Part shown: piece after piece, positions 31,392 through 44,249 of the stretch
How the letters are laid out: every line of letters starts with the position of its first letter
Numbering within the stretch: position 1 is the stretch's first letter
Source: Toxonevra muliebris
Taxonomy: Eukaryota; Arthropoda; Insecta; Diptera; Pallopteridae
Reading direction: 5' to 3'
DNA length: 64,000 nt
Assembly (NCBI GenBank): GCA_963691655.1
Contig: CAVNUY010000010.1
Coordinates: 1-64,000, forward strand
Translations under genes and position numbers: made by a program
Notes under the pieces: generated by a model
The model's input: the letters and a program-made list of their open reading frames with translations, nothing else
What the model was told of the DNA's origin: nothing
Database searches by the model: none

Positions 31392-32061
31392 TGTCTGTGA
31401 TGAGTGTTAGGTCAAGGACCTCTTCCCAAACTTCGAATTCACGTGTGCTGGGGAAAACGAAGGTAGGATTGTTGCCCTTGTTAAATATATTTAGATTAGT
31501 GTTAAGAATGAAATCGAAAAGGGACTCACCTCTTATGTTGGTTTCCGTGCTTCCCCAAAGCTCATTTCTTGAGTTTGCATCGCAGCCCAGTATAAGTGTA
31601 TCCTTGGCTGAGAGTGCTGATGTTAAGTGCGCAATCTTGCTCAAAATGAATACGGCCTTCAAGTATCGTGACTTGAGTTGGGCACCTTCGGATTTCTTTT
31701 TATCCGACGGCCTGCGATCACAATGGCTGATGACCGAGGCCGCTTTGGATGTTGATGGTTTGGATGTTTCTATGATAGGGTTGCTTTGGCTGGCACTCCC
31801 TATCGTAGTGATTATTGTTTCCTGGCTTGAGGCCAGGAGATTTTCTTCCTCTGCTAGAGAAAGGGCCTCCCTAAGTGCCTCTGCATCTTTCGCGGAGGTG
31901 CTGGGATTGGCTATAACGCTATCCGGACTTTTTTGTTTTTTATTCATTATATCAGTTTCTTGCGATCGCTTCGCCGGGCCGAAGCCAAGCTCGGCGATCA
32001 ATGAGGTTAAGGGGAAATATATGGTCAACCACGCCAGCGCCCCATGCCTTGGTAAGGCCAC
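31357..32061 (-). pseudogene. LOA-type LINE ORF1-endonuclease fusion, unit 2
   Basis: Same 234-residue deletion fusion as in unit 1, with private changes ITTIG and DTLILG. The likely original start is the internal ATG at 31947 (MNKKQKSP). The longer upstream part (MALPRHGALAW) is open but may be leader. Confidence 0.8.
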
Positions 32062-32237
32062 CGTTACTCTCCGATGCGGCCCGATATCGGAGAGAAACCG
32101 TACAAATACAGTCAGTATTAACCCACGGCTGCAAACTTAGTCCATGGGCACGGTCCGCATGTCACCCTGGATTGTGGGGGTTTTATTCAAGAGGGTTTGC
32201 TCCCTCCGCATGGGATTTCTTAGCCAGTTGCATGTCA

Positions 32238-32303
32238 AATATCTGTTGCATCCTGATATCAGTGCAGTCAGATATCTGTTGCATCCTGATACCAGGTTAC
32301 GAC
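32238..32303. repeat. 33-bp tandem pair in the LINE leader (present in every unit)
   Basis: atctgttgcatcctgata occurs at 32241 and again at 32274, separated by gtgcagtc-containing sequence. It lies just 5' of the LINE coding start on the element strand, where LOA-type promoters would sit. A promoter role is a guess. The same pair recurs at the matching place in each unit (for example 28193, 36308 and 40363). Confidence 0.7.
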
Positions 32304-32369
32304 ATCTATCCGACACGTAGCTGTTACCAGCCGTCACTACGTGGAGGTGAACCCCACATAGCATACTAG

Positions 32370-33835
32370 TATAAATAACAAAATTGTTTGGGTATAGTTA
32401 TGCATAACGCTCGTATCTTTTTTCCGACCAAAAACTTTCTACCAAAAATTTTTAAAAACTGTAAATCGAGTCATATTTTTTCAGAAAAAAATATTTAAAT
32501 TCAGGTTTGTTTAGTTTATTTTATTCCAGTTGTTTTCAAATGTTGCCAAATGGGCACTCTAGTAGAATATCGATGCAAAACATTTTGTTTTGATCCCGTT
32601 ATCTGCTAGCGTTTCTAAATGGCAACGGTAAAATTGGAAGAATAATGCTGTTGAGACTGTTGCTTCTACTATGTATAGACAAAAACCTGCAGGAATAACT
32701 ACTAGATGGAGTGCAGCTGACGTCTAAAGGTAATCGGTTCTGATTCCGTCACAGTCGAAAACTATACTAAGTATATGGAAGCCGATTAAAAAATGAACGC
32801 GTACAGAATCAGAAGCAAAAAATGGTGGTGGTCTCTATTTGCATGGTTACTCGATGAAGCGATTCAATATGCTTGGCAATCGGATTATTACTCCCTTTGT
32901 ACATGTATTCTACTAGCGTTGCCATATGGGCACATGACCTCTCTAAAAAAACAGTGGAAAAATCAAAGCCAAAAGATGAATTTACGTTATTTAGAATTTT
33001 TTTTTTAGTTTTTAAAAATTTAGCCATTTTATTTGCCATATTTTATTTTGGGAGATAATGGGTTAAAGTGATATTGATAACTATTTCTCAAGCCAAGGAG
33101 ACAACTTAGCACTAAACTCTTCATTAAGTAACAAAATGATAAGTAAACAATACTGCAGACTCCGTTTACATACTCTACTGTAACACTAGTGATCAGCATT
33201 TTTGCGAGCGAAATGGTATACACCACCTTGAAAGATGGCCTCCCGTGATCTCAAAACCATAATTAGTTTGTCTGGGTGTTTTGAGAAATTCACTGGTACA
33301 GGTATAAAATTCATGTTTATAACTTTTTTCATAGACAAGTTGCAACCGAAAATAAATTGAAGGTTGTACCAAAGATTTTAATAATATATAAAAATTCATG
33401 CATTTATTTGTCTGTATAAAAATTAAAAGAGGAAATATTTGAAATTAAGAGAATGAGAAAACCAAGAGAGTTAAAAATAAACTAAAACTCCAAAGAGTAA
33501 GTTTTTGACGTGTAAACATCTTAGCTCACATGAAATAAGAACACGGTAGAGAGAATTCGGTTGTAACTTTGTAAAGTTTATTACAAATGAAATTTTGAAA
33601 AATGGAAATTATACAATGTGGAAAGAGCGACCGAACGGTTGGAAAATATTCACAAGAATAGTAATAAGGATAAAGAAAAGAACAGAATAGAGCGGTGAAA
33701 ATAGAGTAAGGAGAGAAAAAGGAAGAAATAGAAATAGAAAAAAGGAGTATTGGGAAAGGGTCCAAACATAGAAAAGAATAGAAAATAGTAGATGGCTTAG
33801 ACATCCCGGCTCCCTTGCACGGGTGCATCATCGAT
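32370..33835. other. Unassigned AT-rich spacer of the array unit
   Basis: This 1.5-kb part of every unit has no recognised gene. Two near-identical words, gttgccaaatgggcac (32542) and gttgccatatgggcac (about 32919), lie next to tagtagaat and attctacta. An inverted relative (aaatggcaacgg, about 32618) lies between, so a small transposon may be embedded. The part nearest the gag fragment (33526-33835) is purine-rich on this strand, as a retroelement 3' UTR or LTR often is. No LTR pair was identified. Confidence 0.5.
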
Positions 33836-33861
33836 GACGTCTTGTAAGCGTTGTAAGGAGT

Positions 33862-34233
33862 TCACAACATCGCCCAGCAGGCTTCTAACTCTCTGGTCTC
33901 GGAAATGGGACGTCTCAAGGCTTCGATTATAGTCCGATTGGAAGTCGAAGAAAGTGGGGGTGCATGCACAACTGCATTGGATGGCCGTCGAGGTGCTTGA
34001 TTTCGAGGTCTAGTTACTCTTCCGGTCTGCGCGCGCTGCTGGACTTGCACGGGTCTGGACACCGGATAAAGGAGAGTATGGTGGTCCAAACCGCACTTTC
34101 GACACCTGCTGTCCGACGTACAGTGAGCGGTGGTATGGGTGGTCGCCAGGCAATTAAAGCAGTAACCACGTGCCCTGGCCGCTTGCGCTCGCTGGTTTGG
34201 GGTCATCGCGAGGAAGCCTCGACAGCACCGCAA
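33862..34233 (-). pseudogene. gag-like zinc-knuckle fragment, unit 2
   Basis: Same 123-residue knuckle fragment as in unit 1, with no protein-level change that I can see. Confidence 0.75.
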
Positions 34234-34435
34234 CGAATGAAAGCGGAAGCATAATCTGCACTAGCGCACGTTTGCAGGCTGACGCTGAGTCACAGGAGAT
34301 GCAACTGCTGGCTGCGGTTGTTGGTTCGCAAGAGCTGCATCTGCAGATTGGACCTGTGGAGTACTGGAAAAGTAGAAGCATTAGTTTGGGAATACTAATA
34401 GTGAGTAGAAATGAGAATTCTACTGGATCTGTATT

Positions 34436-35458
34436 TTACGCTAGAGGTAAAATACACAATTTCACGATGGAACGTGTTATTACACCGTTTTGAGTGCGCA
34501 AATCAACAACGCGAATGTGGTTATCGGGACCACGGTGTAATTGAATGATCCGGCCGAGACGCCAGTCATTTGGGGGAAGGAGTTCGTGTTTTATGACTGC
34601 GAACTCTCCTTCTACAGGATCTTTCTGCGGATGTTTCCATTTATACCGCTTTTGAAGATCTCTCAGGTATTCATCTTTCCAGCGGCGGCTGAATTGATGA
34701 TGTAGGACCTTGAGTTTTTCCCAACGGTTAATGAGAGAGAGATTCTCAGAATTAGGTTCAGGTGGGGCCAATAGAGGTGCACCTCGGAGAAAGTGCCCAC
34801 GGGTAATTGCTGTGAGATCAGCAGGATCCTGTGAGGCAGGAGAAGTTGACCGGGAATTAAGAACGGCCTCTATTTTGGCGAGTAGAGTAGAAAACTTTTC
34901 GAATGTGAATTTATGGTTACTAGCTGTCTTTTTGAGATGAGTTTTGAAACTCTTGACAGCTGATTCCCACAAACCATCCATGTGAGGAGCACTTGGAGGG
35001 ATAAAGTGCCAATTTATGCCTTGAGGAGCATATTTTTGGGAGATATCAATAGAGACTTCTTTGAGGAATTTTAAGAAGTCTTTACTAATGGCGCGTTGAG
35101 CGCCGACAAATGTTGTGCCATTGTCACTCATCAGTTTTTTCTCATCCAAATTTTCTGTGGTAATTATATTTGTTATATGTTTCCTCAGCTTGCATAGGTC
35201 TTCATTCCACCATACCGGAACTGGTTTCTTGCTGTGGGTGATCGGACAGGATGCTTTGAAGGCCGCCTGTAGGGCGTCCTCAAAGATCTCTACCTTCTCA
35301 TCCAAATTTTCTGTGATAATTATATTTGTTATATGTTTAGGTCGAAGCTTTGACTTAGCCACTCTTCTAAAAGAGTTCCAGTCAATTATTTTTGGGTTTC
35401 TGTATGGTGGTGCGTTCTCAGTCTTAAGATTCACCTTGATCCACCCCAATGTTATCAT
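34436..35458 (-). pseudogene. LINE-BEL chimeric frame, junction 2/3
   Basis: Same 340-residue fusion, open throughout. Amino-acid changes include ASNHKF for AGNHKF and SRSTSP for SRSPSP. Confidence 0.85.
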
Positions 35459-36128
35459 TGTCTGTGATGAGTGTTAGGTCAAGGACCTCTTCCCAAACTT
35501 CGAATTCACGTGTGCTGGGGAAAACGAAGGTAGGATTGTTGCCCTTGTTAAATATATTTAGATTAGTGTTAAGAATGAAATCGAAAAGGGACTCACCTCT
35601 TATGTTGGTTTCCGTGCTTCCCCAAAGCTCATTTCTTGAGTTTGCATCGCAGCCCAGTAGAAGTGTATCCTTGGCTGAGAGTGCTGATGTTAAGTGCGCA
35701 ATCTTGCTCAAAATGAATACGGCCTTCAAGTATCGTGACTTGAGTTGGGCACCTTCGGATTTCTTTTTATCCGACGGCCTGCGATCACAATGGCTGATGA
35801 CCGAGGCCGCTTTGGATGTTGATGGTTTGGATGTTTCTATGATAGGGTTGCTTTGGCTGGCACTCCCTATCTTAGTGATTATTGTTTCCTGGCTTGAGGC
35901 CAGGAGATTTTCTTCCTCTGCTAGAGAAAGGGCCTCCCTAAGTGCCTCTGCATCTTTCGCGGAGGTGCTGGGATTGGCTATAACGCTATCCGGACTTTTT
36001 TGTTTTTTATTCATTATATCAGTTTCTTGCGATCGCTTCGCCGGGCCGAAGCCAAGCTCGGCGATCAATGAGGTTAAGGGGAAATATATGGTAAACCACG
36101 CCAGCGCCCCATGCCTTGGTAAGGCCAC
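35424..36128 (-). pseudogene. LOA-type LINE ORF1-endonuclease fusion, unit 3
   Basis: Same fusion frame. It carries AWFTIYF where most copies have AWLTIYF, a marker shared with the first copy in unit 7. Confidence 0.8.
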
Positions 36129-37928
36129 CGTTACTCTCCGATGCGGCCCGATATCGGAGAGAAACCGTACAAATACAGTCAGTATTAACCCACGGCTGCA
36201 AACTTAGTCCATGGGCACGGTCCGCGTGTCACCCTGGATTGTGGGGGTTTTATTTAAGAGGGTTTGCTCCCTCCGCATGGGATTTCTTAGCCAGTTGCAT
36301 GTCAAATATCTGTTGCATCCTGATATCAGTGCAGTCAGATATCTGTTGCATCCTGATACCAGGTTACGACATCTATCCGACACGTAGCTGTTACCAGCCG
36401 TCACTACGTGGAGGTGAACCCCACATAGCATACTAGTATAAATAACAAAATTGTTTGGGTATAGTTATGCATAACGCTCGCATCTTTTTTCCGACCAAAA
36501 ACTTTCTACCAAAAATTTTTAAAAACTGTAAATCGAGTCATATTTTTTCAGAAAAAAATATTTAAATTCAGGTTTGTTTAGTTTATTTTATTCCAGTTGT
36601 TTTCAAATGTTGCCAAATGGGCACTCTAGTAGAATATCGATGCAAAACATTTTGTTTTGATCCCGTTATCTGCTAGCGTTTCTAAATGGCAACGGTAAAA
36701 TTGGAAGAATAATGCTGTTGAGACTGTTGCTTCTACTATGTATAGACAAAAACCTGCAGGAATAACTACTAGATGGAGTGCAGCTGACGTCTAAAGGTAA
36801 TCGGTTCTGATTCCGTCACAGTCGAAAACTATACTAAGTATATGGAAGCCGATTAAAGAATGAACGCGTACAGAATCAGAAGCAAAAAATGGTGGTGGTC
36901 TCTATTTGCATGGTTACTCGATGAAGCGATTCAATATGCTTGGCAATCGGATTATTACTCCCTTTGTACATGTATTCTACTAGCGTTGCCATATGGGCAC
37001 ATGACCTCTCTAAAAAAACAGTGGAAAAATCAAAGCCAAAAGATGAATTTACGTTATTTAGAATTTTTTTTTTAGTTTTTAAAAATTTAGCCATTTTATT
37101 TGCCATATTTTATTTTGGGAGATAATGGGTTAAAGTGATATTGATAACTATTTCTCAAGCCAAGGAGACAACTTAGCACTAAACTCTTCATTAAGTAACA
37201 AAATGATAAGTAAACAATACTGCAGACTCCGTTTACATACTCTACTGTAACACTAGTGATCAGCATTTTTGCGAGCGAAATGGTATACACCACCTTGAAA
37301 GATGGCCTCCCGTGATCTCAAAACCATAATTAGTTTGTCTGGGTGTTTTGAGAAATTCACTGGTACAGGTATAAAATTCATGTTTATAACTTTTTTCATA
37401 GACAAGTTGCAACCGAAAATAAATTGAAGGTTGTACCAAAGATTTTAATAATATATAAAAATTCATGCATTTATTTGTCTGTATAAAAATTAAAAGAGGA
37501 AATATTTGAAATTAAGAGAATGAGAAAACCAAAAGAGTTAAAAATAAACTAAAACTCCAAAGAGTAAGTTTTTGACGTGTAAACATCTTAGCTCACATGA
37601 AATAAGAACACGGTAGAGAGAATTCGGTTGTAACTTTGTAAAGTTTATTACAAATGAAATTTTGAAAAATGGAAATTATACAATGTGGAAAGAGCGACCG
37701 AACGGTTGGAAAATATTCACAAGAATAGTAATAAGGATAAAGAAAAGAACAGAATAGAGCGGTGAAAATAGAGTAAGGAGAGAAAAAGGAAGAAATAGAA
37801 ATAGAAAAAAGGAGTATTGGGAAAGGGCCCAAACATAGAAAAGAATAGAAAATAGTAGATGGCTTAGACATCCTGGCTCCCTTGCACGGGTGCATCATCG
37901 ATGACGTCTTGTAAGCGTTGTAAGGAGT

Positions 37929-38300
37929 TCACAACATCGCCCAGCAGGCTTCTAACTCTCTGGTCTCGGAAATGGGACGTCTCAAGGCTTCGATTATAGT
38001 CCGATTGGAAGTCGAAGAAAGTGGGGGTGCATGCACAACTGCATTGGATGGCCGTCGAGGTGCTTGATTTCGAGGTCTAGTTACTCTTCCGGTCTGCGCG
38101 CGCTGCTGGACTTGCACGGGTCTGGACACCGGATAAAGGAGAGTATGGTGGTCCAAACCGCACTTTCGACACCTGCTGTCCGACGTACAGTGAGCGGTGG
38201 TATGGGTGGTCGCCAGGCAATTAAAGCAGTAACCACGTGCCCTGGCCGCTTGCGCTCGCTGGTTTGGGGTCATCGCGAGGAAGCCTCGACAGCACCGCAA
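37929..38300 (-). pseudogene. gag-like zinc-knuckle fragment, unit 3
   Basis: Same fragment, unchanged at protein level. Confidence 0.75.
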
Positions 38301-38502
38301 CGAATGAAAGCGGAAGCATAATCTGCACTAGCGCACGTTTGCAGGCTGACGCTGAGTCACAGGAGATGCAACTGCTGGCTGCGGTTGTTGGTTCGCAAGA
38401 GCTGCATCTGCAGATTGGACCTGTGGAGTACTGGAAAAGTAGAAACATTAGTTTGGGAATACTAATAGTGAGTAGAAATGAGAATTCTACTGGATCTGCA
38501 TT

Positions 38503-39513
38503 TTACGCTAGAGGTAAAATACACAATTTCACGATGGAACGTGTTATTACACCGTTTTGAGTGCGCAAATCAACAACGCGAATGTGGTTATCGGGACCAC
38601 GGTGTAATTGAATGATCCGGCCGAGACGCCAGTCATTTGGGGGAAGGAGTTCGTGTTTTATGACTGCGAACTCTCCTTCTACAGGATCTTTCTGCGGATG
38701 TTTCCATTTATACCGCTTTTGAAGATCTCTCAGGTATTCATCTTTCCAGCGGCGGCTGAATTGATGATGTAGGACCTTGAGTTTTTCCCAACGGTTAATG
38801 AGAGAGAGATTCTCAGAATTAGGTTCAGGTGGGGCCAATAGAGGTGCACCTCGGAGAAAGTGCCCACGGGTAATTGCTGTGAGATCAGCAGGATCCTGTG
38901 AGGCAGGAGAAGGTGACCGGGAATTAAGAACGGCCTCTATTTTGGCGAGTAGAGTAGAAAACTTTTCGAATGTGAATTTATGGTTACCAGCTGTCTTTTT
39001 GAGATGAGTTTTGAAACTCTTGACAGCTGATTCCCACAAACCATCCATGTGAGGAGCACTTGGAGGGATAAAGTGCCAATTTATGCCTTGAGGAGCATAT
39101 TTTTGGGAGATATCAATAGAGACTTCTTTGAGGAATTTTAAGAAGTCTTTACTAATGGCGCGTTGAGCGCCGACAAATGTTGTGCCATTGTCACTCATCA
39201 GTTTTTTCTCATCCAAATTTTCTGTGGTAATTATATTTGTTATATGTTTCCTCAGCTTGCATAGGTCTTCATTCCACCATACCGGAACTGGTTTCTTGCT
39301 GTGGGTGATCGGACAGGATGCTTTGAAGGCCGCCTCAAAGATCTCTACCTTCTCATCCAAATTTTCTGTGATAATTATATTTGTTATATGTTTAGGTCGA
39401 AGCTTTGACTTAGCCACTCTTCTAAAAGAGTTCCAGTCAATTATTTTTGGGTTTCTGTATGGTGGTGCGTTCTCAGTCTTAAGATTCACCTTGATCCACC
39501 CCAATGTTATCAT
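38503..39513 (-). pseudogene. LINE-BEL chimeric frame, junction 3/4 (12-bp deletion)
   Basis: 336 residues. The 12-bp loss near 39334 removes four residues (DALQ region) from the LINE linker without breaking the frame. Confidence 0.85.
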
Positions 39514-40183
39514 TGTCTGTGATGAGTGTTAGGTCAAGGACCTCTTCCCAAACTTCGAATTCACGTGTGCTGGGGAAAACGAAGGTAGGATTGTTGCCCT
39601 TGTTAAATATATTTAGATTAGTGTTAAGAATGAAATCGAAAAGGGACTCACCTCTTATGTTGGTTTCCGTGCTTCCCCAAAGCTCATTTCTTGAGTTTGC
39701 ATCGCAGCCCAGTAGAAGTGTATCCTTGGCTGAGAGTGCTGATGTTAAGTGCGCAATCTTGCTCAAAATGAATACGGCCTTCAAGTATCGTGACTTGAGT
39801 TGGGCACCTTCGGATTTCTTTTTATCCGACGGCCTGCGATCACAATGGCTGATGACCGAGGCCGCTTTGGATGTTGATGGTTTGGATGTTTCTATGATAG
39901 GGTTGCTTTGGCTGGCACTCCCTATCTTAGTGATTATTGTTTCCTGGCTTGAGGCCAGGAGATTTTCTTCCTCTGCTAGAGAAAGGGCCTCCCTAAGTGC
40001 CTCTGCATCTTTCGCGGAGGTGCTGGGATTGGCTATAACGCTATCCGGACTTTTTTGTTTTTTATTCATTATATCAGTTTCTTGCGATCGCTTCGCCGGG
40101 CCGAAGCCAAGCTCGGCGATCAATGAGGTTAAGGGGAAATATATGGTCAACCACGCCAGCGCCCCATGCCTTGGTAAGGCCAC
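39479..40183 (-). pseudogene. LOA-type LINE ORF1-endonuclease fusion, unit 4
   Basis: Same fusion frame with the commonest sequence type (PSTSAKD, NLNI, AWLTIYF). Confidence 0.8.
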
Positions 40184-41982
40184 CGTTACTCTCCGATGCG
40201 GCCCGATATCGGAGAGAAACCGTACAAATACAGTCAGTATTAACCCACGGCTGCAAACTTAGTCCATGGGCACGGTCCGCGTGTCACCCTGGATTGTGGG
40301 GGTTTTATTTAAGAGGGTTTGCTCCCTCCGTATGGGATTTCTTAGCCAGTTGCATGTCAAATATCTGTTGCATCCTGATATCAGTGCAGTCAGATATCTG
40401 TTGCATCCTGATACCAGGTTACGACATCTATCCGACACGTAGCTGTTACCAGCCGTCACTACGTGGAGGTGAACCCCACATAGCATACTAGTATAAATAA
40501 CAAAATTGTTTGGGTATAGTTATGCATAACGCTCGCATCTTTTTTCCGACCAAAAACTTTCTACCAAAAATTTTTAAAAACTGTAAATCGAGTCATATTT
40601 TTTCAGAAAAAAATATTTAAATTCAGGTTTGTTTAGTTTATTTTATTCCAGTTGTTTTCAAATGTTGCCAAATGGGCACTCTAGTAGAATATCGATGCAA
40701 AACATTTTGTTTTGATCCCGTTATCTGCTAGCGTTTCTAAATGGCAACGGTAAAATTGGAAGAATAATGCTGTTGAGACTGTTGCTTCTACTATGTATAG
40801 ACAAAAACCTGCAGGAATAACTACTAGATGGAGTGCAGCTGACGTCTAAAGGTAATCGGTTCTGATTCCGTCACAGTCGAAAACTATACTAAGTATATGG
40901 AAGCCGATTAAAAATGAACGCGTACAGAATCAGAAGCAAAAAATGGTGGTGGTCTCTATTTGCATGGTTACTCGATGAAGCGATTCAATATGCTTGGCAA
41001 TCGGATTATTACTCCCTTTGTACATGTATTCTACTAGCGTTGCCATATGGGCACATGACCTCTCTAAAAAAACAGTGGAAAAATCAAAGCCAAAAGATGA
41101 ATTTACGTTATTTAGAATTTTTTTTTTAGTTTTTAAAAATTTAGCCATTTTATTTGCCATATTTTATTTTGGGAGATAATGGGTTAAAGTGATATTGATA
41201 ACTATTTCTCAAGCCAAGGAGACAACTTAGCACTAAACTCTTCATTAAGTAACAAAATGATAAGTAAACAATACTGCAGACTCCGTTTACATACTCTACT
41301 GTAACACTAGTGATCAGCATTTTTGCGAGCGAAATGGTATACACCACCTTGAAAGATGGCCTCCCGTGATTTCAAAACCATAATTAGTTTGTCTGGGTGT
41401 TTTGAGAAATTCACTGGTACAGGTATAAAATTCATGTTTATAACTTTTTTCATAGACAAGTTGCAACCGAAAATAAATTGAAGGTTGTACCAAAGATTTT
41501 AATAATATATAAAAATTCATGCATTTATTTGTCTGTATAAAAATTAAAAGAGGAAATATTTGAAATTAAGAGAATGAGAAAACCAAGAGAGTTAAAAATA
41601 AACTAAAACTCCAAAGAGTAAGTTTTTGACGTGTAAACATCTTAGCTCACATGAAATAAGAACACGGTAGAGAGAATTCGGTTGTAACTTTGTAAAGTTT
41701 ATTACAAATGAAATTTTGAAAAATGGAAATTATACAATGTGGAAAGAGCGACCGAACGGTTGGAAAATATTCACAAGAATAGTAATAAGGATAAAGAAAA
41801 GAACAGAATAGAGCGGTGAAAATAGAGTAAGGAGAGAAAAAGGAAGAAATAGAAATAGAAAAAAGGAGTATTGGGAAAGGGCCCAAACATAGAAAAGAAT
41901 AGAAAATAGTAGATGGCTTAGACATCCCGGCTCCCTTGCACGGGTGCATCATCGATGACGTCTTGTAAGCGTTGTAAGGAGT

Positions 41983-42354
41983 TCACAACATCGCCCAGCA
42001 GGCTTCTAACTCTCTGGTCTCGGAAATGGGACGTCTCAAGGCTTCGATTATAGTCCGATTGGAAGTCGAAGAAAGTGGGGGTGCATGCACAACTGCATTG
42101 GATGGCCGTCGAGGTGCTTGATTTCGAGGTCTAGTTACTCTTCCGGTCTGCGCGCGCTGCTGGACTTGCACGGGTCTGGACACCGGATAAAGGAGAGTAT
42201 GGTGGTCCAAACCGCACTTTCGACACCTGCTGTCCGACGTACAGTGAGCGGTGGTATGGGTGGTCGCCAGGCAATTAAAGCAGTAACCACGTGCCCTGGC
42301 CGCTTGCGCTCGCTGGTTTGGGGTCATCGCGAGGAAGCCTCGACAGCACCGCAA
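41983..42354 (-). pseudogene. gag-like zinc-knuckle fragment, unit 4
   Basis: Same fragment, unchanged at protein level. Confidence 0.75.
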
Positions 42355-42556
42355 CGAATGAAAGCGGAAGCATAATCTGCACTAGCGCACGTTTGCAGGC
42401 TGACGCTGAGTCACAGGAGATGCAACTGCTGGCTGCGGTTGTTGGTTCGCAAGAGCTGCATCTGCAAATTGGACCTGTGGAGTACTGGAAAAGTAGAAAC
42501 ATTAGTTTGGGAATACTAATAGTGAGTAGAAATGAGAATTCTACTGGATCTGTATT

Positions 42557-43579
42557 TTACGCTAGAGGTAAAATACACAATTTCACGATGGAACGTGTTA
42601 TTACACCGTTTTGAGTGCGCAAATCAACAACGCGAATGTGGTTATCGGGACCACGGTGTAATTGAATGATCCGGCCGAGACGCCAGTCATTTGGGGGAAG
42701 GAGTTCGTGTTTTATGACTGCGAACTCTCCTTCTACAGGATCTTTCTGCGGATGTTTCCATTTATACCGCTTTTGAAGATCTCTCAGGTATTCATCTTTC
42801 CAGCGGCGGCTGAATTGATGATGTAGGACCTTGAGTTTTTCCCAACGGTTAATGAGAGAGAGATTCTCAGAATTAGGTTCAGGTGGGGCCAATAGAGGTG
42901 CACCTCGGAGAAAGTGCCCACGGGTAATTGCTGTGAGATCAGCAGGATCCTGTGAGGCAGGAGAAGTTGACCGGGAATTAAGAACGGCCTCTATTTTGGC
43001 GAGTAGAGTAGAAAACTTTTCGAATGTGAATTTATGGTTACCAGCTGTCTTTTTGAGATGAGTTTTGAAACTCTTGACAGCTGATTCCCACAAACCATCC
43101 ATGTGAGGAGCACTTGGAGGGATAAAGTGCCAATTTATGCCTTGAGGAGCATATTTTTGGGAGATATCAATAGAGACTTCTTTGAGGAATTTTAAGAAGT
43201 CTTTACTAATGGCGCGTTGAGCGCCGACAAATGTTGTGCCATTGTCACTCATCAGTTTTTTCTCATCCAAATTTTCTGTGGTAATTATATTTGTTATATG
43301 TTTCCTCAGCTTGCATAGGTCTTCATTCCACCATACCGGAACTGGTTTCTTGCTGTGGGTGATCGGACAGGATGCTTTGAAGGCCGCCTGTAGGGCGTCC
43401 TCAAAGATCTCTACCTTCTCATCCAAATTTTCTGTGATAATTATATTTGTTATATGTTTAGGTCGAAGCTTTGACTTAGCCACTCTTCTAAAAGAGTTCC
43501 AGTCAATTATTTTTGGGTTTCTGTATGGTGGTGCGTTCTCAGTCTTAAGATTCACCTTGATCCACCCCAATGTTATCAT
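42557..43579 (-). pseudogene. LINE-BEL chimeric frame, junction 4/5
   Basis: Same 340-residue fusion, with SRSTSP as at junction 2/3. Confidence 0.85.
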
Positions 43580-44249
43580 TGTCTGTGATGAGTGTTAGGT
43601 CAAGGACCTCTTCCCAAACTTCGAATTCACGTGTGCTGGGGAAAACGAAGGTAGGATTGTTGCCCTTGTTAAATATATTTAGATTAGTGTTAAGAATGAA
43701 ATCGAAAAGGGACTCACCTCTTATGTTGGTTTCCGTGCTTCCCCAAAGCTCATTTCTTGAGTTTGCATCGCAGCCCAGTAGAAGTGTATCCTTGGCTGAG
43801 AGTGCTGATGTTAAGTGCGCAATCTTGCTCAAAATGAATACGGCCTTCAAGTATCGTGACTTGAGTTGGGCACCTTCGGATTTCTTTTTATCCGACGGCC
43901 TGCGATCACAATGGCTGATGACCGAGGCCGCTTTGGATGTTGATGGTTTGGATGTTTCTATGATAGGGTTGCTTTGGCTGGCACTCCCTATCTTAGTGAT
44001 TATTGTTTCCTGGCTTGAGGCCAGGAGATTTTCTTCCTCTGCTAGAGAAAGGGCCTCCCTAAGTGCCTCTGCATCTTTCGCGGAGGTGCTGGGATTGGCT
44101 ATAACGCTATCCGGACTTTTTTGTTTTTTATTCATTATATCAGTTTCTTGCGATCGCTTCGCCGGGCCGAAGCCAAGCTCGGCGATCAATGAGGTTAAGG
44201 GGAAATATATGGTCAACCACGCCAGCGCCCCATGCCTTGGTAAGGCCAC
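43545..44249 (-). pseudogene. LOA-type LINE ORF1-endonuclease fusion, unit 5
   Basis: Same fusion frame, identical at protein level to the unit 4 copy as far as I can see. Confidence 0.8.

Larger units (their letters stand above)
31072..35138. repeat. Array unit 2 (4067 bp), reference unit
   Basis: Layout: LINE linker, endonuclease and ORF1 on the minus strand at 31072-32134; LINE leader with a 33-bp tandem pair to about 32370; unassigned AT-rich spacer about 32370-33835; gag-like zinc-knuckle fragment 33862-34233; BEL integrase 34436-35138. Like unit 1 it has gggtccaaac near 33756, where units 3-9 have gggcccaaac. Confidence 0.95.
35139..39205. repeat. Array unit 3 (4067 bp)
   Basis: It shares marker substitutions with unit 7 (gtaaaccacg near 36091) and with unit 6 (catcctggctcc near 37870), so it is a mosaic relative of both. 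Confidence 0.95.
39206..43259. repeat. Array unit 4 (4054 bp)
   Basis: It lacks 12 bp (tgtagggcgtcc) near 39334, an in-frame loss in the chimeric frame. It also has one A fewer in the run near 40913. Confidence 0.95.

Noticed and set aside
31382..32140. 252-codon plus-strand frame opposite the LINE ORF1-endonuclease fusion, repeated in every unit
   Set aside because: It is the exact antisense of the better-supported minus-strand frame, has no recognisable domain and owes its openness to the same codons.
32793..33058. Small frames (61-76 codons) on both strands in the unit spacer
   Set aside because: They overlap each other on opposite strands, differ in length between units because of a single A-run change, and resemble no family.
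33526..33831. 101-codon Phe/Ser/Tyr-rich minus-strand frame in each unit
   Set aside because: It is a translation of a purine-rich (minus: pyrimidine-rich) low-complexity block; composition alone explains the open frame.
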